From an uncultured Pseudomonadota bacterium (lineage in GTDB: Bacteria > Pseudomonadota > Gammaproteobacteria > Steroidobacterales > Steroidobacteraceae), in the NCBI GenBank assembly GCA_903898785.1, contig CAIUGU010000246.1:1-47797 (forward strand): a stretch of 47,797 nucleotides of DNA, given 5' to 3'. Below are positions 42,168-47,797 of the stretch, one piece after another. Position 1 is the stretch's first letter, and each line of letters begins with the position of its first letter. The position numbers were made by a program, and so were the translations under genes. The notes below the pieces were generated by a model. That model was not told the DNA's origin, ran no database searches, and worked only from the letters and a program-made list of their open reading frames with translations.

Positions 42168-43040
42168 CTAGCGCTGCCCGGCGGGCCGGGACTGCTTCAT
42201 GAACTCGGGCAGCGCCGTGTTGGCCCCGCCGCGCGCCGCTTCGACCGGCAGCTTGAACTGCGTGGCGAACTCCTGGCTGTAGGTGCTCGCGTCGAGCGGA
42301 ATGGCGGGAACCGTGCCGCGCGGCCGCGGAATCTCGATCGCGGGCCGGCACGGGTAAGCCCCCATCGTGCCGTTCTCCACCAGCTTGAAGCCATTCGTGC
42401 GGACCAGCGGCTCGGTCAGGTACACGGGATCGTCGATCACGTACACATGCGTCATGATGTTGCCGTACCGGTGGAAGCGGTCGGTCATCGTCGTGCGGTC
42501 CGACAATGCGAGGCCGTTGCGCCGCATCCAGCCGGCTTTCAGGTGCGTGGTGCGGACCACGAGGACGTCACCTTCCAGCTTGCCGGTGGAGAAGCCCTGC
42601 CAGGTGTGCGGTGCGGACGGGCCGGGGTGGGGCCGCCCGTCCATCCAGATCGTGCGATGCTGCGCTTCCCACTCGATGTGCGTCTCGATCTTGATGAGCT
42701 GCTGCGTCTCGGGATCGCGGGTTTCCCAGATGCGCGTCGTGCCGATGCCGCGGAAACCGTAGGTCGAGGGATGCGGCTTGCACTGGTGCTCGGGGAGCGT
42801 CAGCAGGCTCGGATCCCACGAGTCTGCGCGCAGTCGCGCGGCTTCATTGATCGGCAGCCCCGCATAGTCGCCGGCATGGGGGCCGGGCACCCGCTCGTCG
42901 AAATCCTCGTGATAGATCGGCAGCCAGTAGCCCAACTGCGTGACCTGCGCGCTGGCGGTACCCGCCAACAGCACGCCCAGCAACAGGCCGGCGAACGCGC
43001 CGCCCGCCGCGTTGCGCCTCAAACTCAGCTTGATAGCCAC
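42168..43040 (-). CDS. Secreted protein of unknown function, first gene of TetR-linked operon
   Basis: From GTG at 43040 this encodes 290 residues with a signal peptide (about 10-30, GGAFAGLLLGVLLAGTASAQ). The mature part begins QVTQLGYWLPIYHEDFDERV. It shares the blocks GDYAGLPINEAARLRADSWD and GWMRRNGLALSDRTTMTDRF with the third gene of the operon. FHRYGNIMTHVYVIDDPVYL and EPLVRTNGFKLVENG also match the paralogue. GAGGA precedes the GTG; no ATG fits. The family is not recognised by me; the aromatic-rich sequence and export suggest ligand binding or a novel hydrolase. Confidence 0.75.
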   Translation of the reverse strand: MAIKLSLRRNAAGGAFAGLLLGVLLAGTASAQVTQLGYWLPIYHEDFDERVPGPHAGDYAGLPINEAARLRADSWDPSLLTLPEHQCKPHPSTYGFRGIGTTRIWETRDPETQQLIKIETHIEWEAQHRTIWMDGRPHPGPSAPHTWQGFSTGKLEGDVLVVRTTHLKAGWMRRNGLALSDRTTMTDRFHRYGNIMTHVYVIDDPVYLTEPLVRTNGFKLVENGTMGAYPCRPAIEIPRPRGTVPAIPLDASTYSQEFATQFKLPVEAARGGANTALPEFMKQSRPAGQR

Positions 43041-43221
43041 GATCTGGTTCCTCGCTTTACGACCGGCCAAGGGGATCAGGTGCAGCGCACATTCAGGTGC
43101 CATGCCTGCCGGCAGCACACCTGAAGCACGATCAACCTGCCAACTGGATTCCCCGAAAGTGCCGCGCCGCAGGAGCGCCCCGGGGACTTCGCCTGGAGCC
43201 TCAAGGGCAGCACTGCGCGAA

Positions 43222-43251
43222 AGTATAGATACACCAGTGAATGAATGTAAA
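43222..43251 (-). promoter_or_regulatory. Sigma-70-type promoter of the secreted-protein operon
   Basis: On the minus strand TTTACA (43251-43246) and TATACT (43227-43222) are separated by 18 nt, both close to consensus. Initiation near 43215 gives a leader of about 175 nt before GTG 43040. The AcrR-like operator covers the promoter. Confidence 0.6.
43226..43249. promoter_or_regulatory. AcrR/TtgR-like operator
   Basis: The 24-bp sequence TAGATACACCAGTGAATGAA plus TGTA matches the E. coli AcrR operator, as I remember it, at 19 of 24 positions. The right half GTGAATGAATGTA differs from it at one of 13 positions. It overlaps the promoter spacer and lies 124 bp before the divergent TetR gene, so the regulator probably represses the operon and perhaps itself. 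Confidence 0.6.
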
Positions 43252-43372
43252 TTGCGACGGGGCCGGTACCTGCCCGCAAGCCCGGACAAGACCCACGGCA
43301 ACCGCCGGAAGGACGCCCCTGCGTCGAACCGCTATCATCTCCTTGGGACCCCCTCCAACAGCAGGTGCTTTC

Positions 43373-44002
43373 ATGGCCAGGAAGACTCGTGCAGAAGCCC
43401 TCGTCACCCGCGACCGGATCCTGGACACCGCAGAGAAGGTCTTCGAGAAGAAAGGCGTTTCCCGGACCACGCTGGAGGACATCGCCTCGGCAGCCGGCGT
43501 CACGCGTGGCGCCATCTACGGCCACTTCCGCAACAAGGGAGCCTTGTTCGTCGCGATGTTCGAGCGGGTTCACCTGCCGATGGACAGCCGGTATGCGCTC
43601 GGGGCTGACGACCACATCGACCCCCTGGGTCGCCTGCGCGCGTTGCTCGTCGACATGCTGAAGGCCCTGTCGTCGAACCGCCGCGACCAGCGTGTCCTGA
43701 ACATCGTGTACCACAAGTGCGAATTCACGGACGACCTGCATGACGTCGTCGCCGGCTACCGCACGATGAGCCGCAAGGAGGCCAGGCGTATCCGCACGAT
43801 GCTCACCAATGCGATCGAGCAGGGGCAGCTCCCGCGCGGGCTGAACGTCGTGAGGGCAGAAACGCTGTTACATGCGCTCCTGAACGGACTCATCGGCAAC
43901 TGGACGCTCTCACCCCGTGCCTTCAGCCTGCATCGCGATGCCGAGGCACTGGTGGGAGGCTACATCGACATGCTGAAGCTCAGCCCGTCGCTGCGCGGCT
44001 AG
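43373..44002 (+). CDS. TetR-family regulator, AcrR/TtgR type
   Basis: This 209-residue regulator starts MARKTRAEALVTRDRILDTA and has the TetR helix-turn-helix at about 33-52 (TTLEDIASAAGVTRGAIYGH, FRNKGALF). The ligand domain starts near residue 65 and has VYHKCEFTDDLHDVVAGYR and GLIGNWTLSPRAFSL, as in AcrR, TtgR and MexL-like regulators of efflux pumps. No pump gene is adjacent; instead the divergent genes encode secreted proteins. An AcrR-like operator lies in the shared gap. Its stop overlaps the opposing ABC gene at the palindrome CTAG (43999-44002). Confidence 0.92.
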   Translation: MARKTRAEALVTRDRILDTAEKVFEKKGVSRTTLEDIASAAGVTRGAIYGHFRNKGALFVAMFERVHLPMDSRYALGADDHIDPLGRLRALLVDMLKALSSNRRDQRVLNIVYHKCEFTDDLHDVVAGYRTMSRKEARRIRTMLTNAIEQGQLPRGLNVVRAETLLHALLNGLIGNWTLSPRAFSLHRDAEALVGGYIDMLKLSPSLRG

Positions 44003-45501
44003 TTGCGCTCCGTCACTCGCGTTGCGCCACCCGGCAGGATTCGGAACACGCGGTTCACGGAAGGGATGATATCGGCCTCGTGATGCACGGCCATTACGAT
44101 CTGCGTGCCGCCCCGCGCCAGCTGGTCGACGAGCGTGAGTACGTGGTCGTGAAGGTCCGCGTCCAGGCCCGTGAAGGGCTCATCGAGCAGCAGCAGCTCG
44201 GGATACAGCACCATCGCGCGCGCAATGAGCGCGAGGCGCAACTGGCCGTACGACACGGCACCCGGCCTTCGGGCGGCCAGCGCTTCGAGACCGAAGAAGG
44301 CCAGCCAGTGCTGCGCGGCGCGGCGGTCTGCCCGTGTCGGCGCATCGTTGAGCCCGACGCTCGCATAGCGCCCCGAGATCACGATCTCCTCGATGCTCTG
44401 TGCGCGGAAGTGCTCGGCCTGCAGTTCCGGCGACACGAAGCCGACCCGCTTCTTCCACGCTTCGATATGCGTACCGAACGGCACGCCGCGCCGCTCGACA
44501 GTCCCCCCGAGCGCGGGATGCAGGTCGCCGTAGATCATCATGAGCAAGGTGGACTTGCCCGAGCCGTTGCGTCCCGTCACCGCCCAGTGCTCGCCGGCGT
44601 TCAATGTCCAGTCGAGGTCCTTGAGGACCGGCCGATAGTCGCGGAAGACGTTGGCGTTCCGGATTCGTACAAGCGGCCCGGCGACGGCCCGGGCGGCTTG
44701 TGTGGCGCGAACCGGCCGCTCTATCTTCGCTGCGCGAGCCGCGGGCGCCACGGTCGCCTGCCGTTTGCGGCTCCCGACCGGTCCGGCCGAGACAATGCGC
44801 CCCGCACGGACGTGGGCGACATGGGTCACCGATGACGGCAACTCGACTGCGCGATGGGTGGAGAGGATCCATGCCGGGCCGCGCGGCCCTGGCTGTTCGA
44901 GGGCGGTCCGCAGCAGCCGGCTGCTCGCGGCGTCGAGGCCGTTGAAGACTTCATCGAGCAGCAGCACCTTCGGATCGCCTGCGAGGGCGCGAGCGACCAG
45001 GACCCGCCGCCGCTGGCCGTAGGACAATGTCAGGAAACGCCGCCGTCGCAACGACCATAACGCGAAGCGCTTGAGAAGCCGCGTGACCCGTGCGCTCTGC
45101 ACGCGATTGGCTCGCGTCAGCGGGATGTCTTCGTCGAACAACCCCGTCGTCACGACCTGCGTGACCGTGAGATTCCAGTCACGACGCAGGTAGCGGTCCT
45201 GCCGTTCGGGCCCGACATACGCAATGTGCTGCTTGCTGCCCGCCGGCTGCGGACTGCCCGCAGGGCCTGCGTCCGGGTCCAGGTAATACGTTCGCGACTC
45301 ATGCCCGAGCGGTGTCGGCCACAGGTCGCCACGCAGCAACTTGAGCAGCATCGTCTTGCCGGCGCCGTTCGAGCCGATCAGCGCCCACCGCTCCCCGGCA
45401 CGCAATTCGAAACTGATGTCGTCAAGGACGGTCACCCCGTCCAGCACAACCGAGCAGCGCTCGATCTTCACGAGCGTAGGCGAGGATCGCGGCGTCTTCA
45501 T
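43999..45501 (-). CDS. ABC transporter ATPase with two nucleotide-binding domains, ModF-like
   Basis: This 500-residue protein holds two complete ABC ATPase domains and no membrane helices. Domain 1 has Walker A IGSNGAGKTMLLKLL, signature LSYGQRRRVLVARAL and Walker B VLLLDEVFNGLD. Domain 2 has GRNGSGKSTLLMMIYGDLHP, VSYGQLRLALIARAM and LLLLDEPFTGLDADLHDHV. It resembles E. coli ModF, a soluble double-ABC protein of unclear role, rather than a transporter with its own permease. The ATG at 45501 overlaps the transglutaminase stop by 4 nt, so it is the last gene of the ATP-grasp operon. The substrate is not known. Confidence 0.87.
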   Translation of the reverse strand: MKTPRSSPTLVKIERCSVVLDGVTVLDDISFELRAGERWALIGSNGAGKTMLLKLLRGDLWPTPLGHESRTYYLDPDAGPAGSPQPAGSKQHIAYVGPERQDRYLRRDWNLTVTQVVTTGLFDEDIPLTRANRVQSARVTRLLKRFALWSLRRRRFLTLSYGQRRRVLVARALAGDPKVLLLDEVFNGLDAASSRLLRTALEQPGPRGPAWILSTHRAVELPSSVTHVAHVRAGRIVSAGPVGSRKRQATVAPAARAAKIERPVRATQAARAVAGPLVRIRNANVFRDYRPVLKDLDWTLNAGEHWAVTGRNGSGKSTLLMMIYGDLHPALGGTVERRGVPFGTHIEAWKKRVGFVSPELQAEHFRAQSIEEIVISGRYASVGLNDAPTRADRRAAQHWLAFFGLEALAARRPGAVSYGQLRLALIARAMVLYPELLLLDEPFTGLDADLHDHVLTLVDQLARGGTQIVMAVHHEADIIPSVNRVFRILPGGATRVTERN

Positions 45502-46403
45502 GAGAGGGAGGAGATCGGCTCCACGGTGACTCGGACGGAGGGCTGGTGCACGCCGCCGCCGACGATGACGCCCCGCAAGGGGGACACGTCGCCGAAATCG
45601 CGGCCCCACGCGAGCGCCACGTGGTCGAGCCCTGCGCGAGTGCCGTTGGTGGGATCGAGCTCGACCCAGCCGAGCGGCGGACAATACACCGCGAGCCACG
45701 CATGGGAAGCATCCGCGCCCACGAGGGAGATCGCGCCCGCCGCAGGGACGGTGCGCAGGTAGCCACTGACATACCGGGCAGCGAGCCCGAAGGACCGCAG
45801 GCACGCGATCATCAGGTGCGCGTAGTCCTGGCAAACGCCGCGCCGGGTCTCGAAGATGCGCATCAACGGCGTCGCAATGCCGGTCTCGCCGGGTGCGTAC
45901 GTAAAGTCGGCATGGAGCTTGCGCATCAGTGCCTCGGCCCCGACGAGGATCGGCTGCCCCGGAGGAAAGCAGTCCTGCGCATAGCGTTCAAACAAATGCT
46001 TGACGCGCACATAGGGCGACTGCATGCGATAGCGCACCACATCCAGCTTGCGCGGCGCGAGCGGCCTGCCGGTGTAGGACAGATCGTCGCGCACCCGCTC
46101 CCACGGTTCCGTGCCGGCCGGGTCCATGTCGGGTCGCGCACCGACCTCCACCTCCATCATGGCGACGACGGTCAGCCGCTCGTGTGGCCGGTCGAACTCG
46201 AGGCGCGTGACCGTATTGCCGAACGCATCGGGCTCGTCACGACGGCTGGCGGGCAACGGATCGAGCTCGATCGCATGGGCGAGGCAGGCCTGCCAGGGCG
46301 CGTTCCGCGGCGTCAGGTGCAGCAGCTGCCGGGAATGCATGACGTTGCCACCATAGGCATAGGCCGTCTCGTGACTGATGCGGTAACGAACGGCGGTGCT
46401 CAT
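45498..46403 (-). CDS. Transglutaminase-like cysteine protease-fold protein
   Basis: This 301-residue protein has the N-terminal beta domain (MSTAVRYRISHETAYAYGGN, HSRQLLHLTPRNAPWQACL) and the transglutaminase core. The catalytic Cys is in TRRGVCQDYAHLMIACLRS, the His in VGADASHAWLAVYCPPLGW and the Asp in ELDPTNGTRAG. Such proteins regularly sit next to alpha-E and circularly permuted ATP-grasp genes in a predicted peptide-modifying system. Here it overlaps the upstream alpha-E gene and the downstream ABC gene by 4 nt each. It may cleave or ligate a peptide or isopeptide bond; the substrate is unknown. Confidence 0.9.
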   Translation of the reverse strand: MSTAVRYRISHETAYAYGGNVMHSRQLLHLTPRNAPWQACLAHAIELDPLPASRRDEPDAFGNTVTRLEFDRPHERLTVVAMMEVEVGARPDMDPAGTEPWERVRDDLSYTGRPLAPRKLDVVRYRMQSPYVRVKHLFERYAQDCFPPGQPILVGAEALMRKLHADFTYAPGETGIATPLMRIFETRRGVCQDYAHLMIACLRSFGLAARYVSGYLRTVPAAGAISLVGADASHAWLAVYCPPLGWVELDPTNGTRAGLDHVALAWGRDFGDVSPLRGVIVGGGVHQPSVRVTVEPISSLS

Positions 46404-47797
46404 GCGGCCACCGTATGCATGTCTGACTTCACATGCGAGAAGTGGCGCGACGCCAGCACGTCGGACAGCCGGCCGGCGGCCGCTGCCAGCGCATCGAGGC
46501 CCGCGGCGAATGCGGACCTTGCAGCCTGCGCGCCATGCCCTTCGCCTTCCAGTGTGCCGAGGTCGACTTCGAGAAGCGGCTGCAACCACTGCGAGAACGG
46601 ACTCTCCAGGGTGCGTTCTCCGGTGGCGCCGAGCGACTTCGCGAGCCGCTGCAACAGCTCCTGGATTGCGAGGACCTGGAACGCGAGCGCGCGGGGATTG
46701 CTGCCGTCCCGCACCAGCAAGTCGAGGGCGGGCCCGAGGCGCGGTGTGGCAAGGTACCGCGTGCGATACGTGATCGTGCTGCCCGCGATATCGAGCAGCC
46801 ATTCGACTTCGCCCTGCGAAGCAAGCGTCGACGCCGTCAGGCGCTGCGAAACCAGCGCCGAGAGGAACTGCAGCCGCTCAAGCCGCCGGCCCAGCACCAG
46901 CAACAGCCAGCCGTCGTCCTGCGTCATGTCGTCCAGGGCGAGGCCCGCGAGCGCAACCAGCGGCGCGAGCAGTCGGTCGAGCGCTTCCCGCGGATCCGGT
47001 GGCACGGCGTCATCGAGTACCGCCGTCGTCTCCTGGGATTCGCGACTCAGCGTGCCGATCGCGGCCCAGTGCTCGGTGGACAGGCGGCTGCGCACCTCGG
47101 TGGCACAGTAAACCAGCCGCCGCAGGTCGGCGGTCAGGCCAATCGCATTGTCGGGATCGAACAGTGCGACTGCAATCCGCGGATCGGAGCGCACGACGCC
47201 GAAGTACTCGCACGCCTCCCTGGCGAGCCGCCAGACCTCCGGGTCAGCGCGCACGGCCAGCGTGGCGCGCAGCAGCCGCACCTTGTCTTCGCACCGTTCC
47301 GCGTACCGACCGAACCAGTAGAGGTTTTCCACGAGACGCGACGGCAGGTCGTCATGCCGTACCCTGAATCGCGCACCGGCACTCAGCTGCTGCGGCTCGT
47401 CCGCAGAGGTGCCGAGCACCCACACGTCCTTGCTCCCGCCGCCGCGCTGCGTGGATACGATCTCGACACGAGTGTCGCCGGCGATCCGCGCAAGGCCACC
47501 CGGCATCACCTCGAAGCCGTTGGCCGTGCGAATCGCGTAGACGCGAATGCCGAGTGTACGTGCAGCAAATCCCGGCTTCTCGCCCGATCGCCATACTGGC
47601 GCCTGCGACAGGTCGAGCCGCTCCTGCGCGACGTAGGCATGGGGACGGGCCCGCAGTCGCTCGATGAGCCGCAGCCGCTGCGTGGGATTCTGGTACTTGC
47701 CGAAGACAGGCTCGAAACGCTGGCTCGGGAACGTCGGCTTGATGACCAGGCGATCGAGGTTCGCGATGACATGCTCGAGCGCCGGCCGCTCGCCGCA
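46400..47797 (-). CDS. Circularly permuted ATP-grasp / alpha-E fusion protein (N terminus beyond window)
   Basis: The frame is open from the window edge (47797) to the stop at 46400, 465 residues of a longer protein. The first part, ERPALEHVIANLDRLVIKPT followed by FPSQRFEPVFGKYQNPTQ, is the C-terminal region of a circularly permuted ATP-grasp domain. From about position 47400 down it becomes the helical alpha-E domain (old DUF403): LPSRLVENLYWFGRYAERCE is its diagnostic start. The ATG at 47509 is internal to the frame and should not be taken as the start. It overlaps the transglutaminase gene by 4 nt. The ATP-grasp part predicts an ATP-dependent peptide ligase; the substrate is unknown. Confidence 0.88.
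   Translation of the reverse strand, partial: CGERPALEHVIANLDRLVIKPTFPSQRFEPVFGKYQNPTQRLRLIERLRARPHAYVAQERLDLSQAPVWRSGEKPGFAARTLGIRVYAIRTANGFEVMPGGLARIAGDTRVEIVSTQRGGGSKDVWVLGTSADEPQQLSAGARFRVRHDDLPSRLVENLYWFGRYAERCEDKVRLLRATLAVRADPEVWRLAREACEYFGVVRSDPRIAVALFDPDNAIGLTADLRRLVYCATEVRSRLSTEHWAAIGTLSRESQETTAVLDDAVPPDPREALDRLLAPLVALAGLALDDMTQDDGWLLLVLGRRLERLQFLSALVSQRLTASTLASQGEVEWLLDIAGSTITYRTRYLATPRLGPALDLLVRDGSNPRALAFQVLAIQELLQRLAKSLGATGERTLESPFSQWLQPLLEVDLGTLEGEGHGAQAARSAFAAGLDALAAAAGRLSDVLASRHFSHVKSDMHTVAA

Larger units (their letters stand above)
43041..43372. other. 332-bp divergent regulatory region
   Basis: No gene is supported here. The gap holds the minus-strand promoter and AcrR-like operator (43222-43251), the long leader of the secreted-protein operon, and the region upstream of the TetR gene. 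I see no clear second promoter for the TetR gene, though the same operator may control it. Confidence 0.6.

Noticed and set aside
46400-47509. A complete alpha-E gene starting at ATG 47509
   Set aside because: The frame stays open to the window edge and the upstream part reads as an ATP-grasp C-terminal region, so the gene is truncated by the window.

Overview
The window is about 48 kb of dense, high-GC chromosome (estimated in the mid-60s percent). Gene content and order point to a gammaproteobacterium, perhaps Steroidobacterales, Nevskiales or Xanthomonadales-like: xerD followed by dsbC, an EtfAB plus ETF-quinone oxidoreductase system, malate synthase G with glcDEF, a TonB-dependent receptor, and many secreted lactamase-fold and quinoprotein enzymes. 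This placement is inference; no rRNA or marker tree is available. I see no tRNA, rRNA, CRISPR array, prophage or insertion sequence.

Layout. 1-2235: tail of an ECF-like sigma factor, a small membrane protein and a beta-solenoid/transmembrane/RDD fusion protein. 2258-2877: two small orphan proteins. 2916-4612 (minus): etfB-etfA. 4764-5802: Nudix hydrolase and 7Fe-8S ferredoxin fdxA. 5900-7807 (minus): xerD and dsbC. 7959-9684: plsC-like acyltransferase and a FabG-like reductase. 9780-15287: four plus-strand genes joined by 4-nt overlaps (lipoprotein M16 peptidase, inactive M16 partner, ETF-QO, ZapE). 15390-18676: pdhA-pdhB-pdhC without an E3 gene. 18736-19488: gpmA. 19500-19895: an array of hairpin repeats. 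19940-24371 (minus): a thiamine-uptake operon under a TPP riboswitch (TonB receptor, thiamine-binding protein, PnuT-like permease, small-molecule kinase, then a 2Fe-2S ferredoxin). 24420-24573: a large inverted repeat. 24711-26173: PhzF-like protein and a four-helix membrane protein. 26170-28963 (minus): PLP-dependent dehydratase and a PQQ dehydrogenase. 29117-30996: NmrA-type reductase divergent from a LysR regulator. 31017-31985 (minus): a secreted lactamase-fold protein with a damaged metal motif. 32100-38726: glycolate/glyoxylate utilisation, glcD-glcE-glcF-glcB-glcG. 38790-43040 (minus): a four-gene operon of secreted proteins, divergent from an AcrR-type TetR regulator at 43373-44002. 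43999-47797 (minus): an overlapping operon of a circularly permuted ATP-grasp/alpha-E protein (cut by the window edge), a transglutaminase and a double ABC ATPase.

How the parts fit. EtfAB and ETF-QO together pass electrons from flavin dehydrogenases to quinone. GlcDEF oxidises glycolate to glyoxylate, which malate synthase G condenses with acetyl-CoA, the product of the PDH genes. PDH E1 needs thiamine diphosphate, which the riboswitch operon would supply as thiamine.

The best candidate for an undescribed system is the TetR-controlled secreted operon at 38790-43040: two related secreted proteins of unknown function flank a lactamase-fold hydrolase, a secreted alpha/beta hydrolase follows, and a sigma-70-like promoter is covered by a sequence close to the E. 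coli AcrR operator. The riboswitch operon with its extra ferredoxin, and the ATP-grasp/transglutaminase/ABC operon, are the next most interesting.
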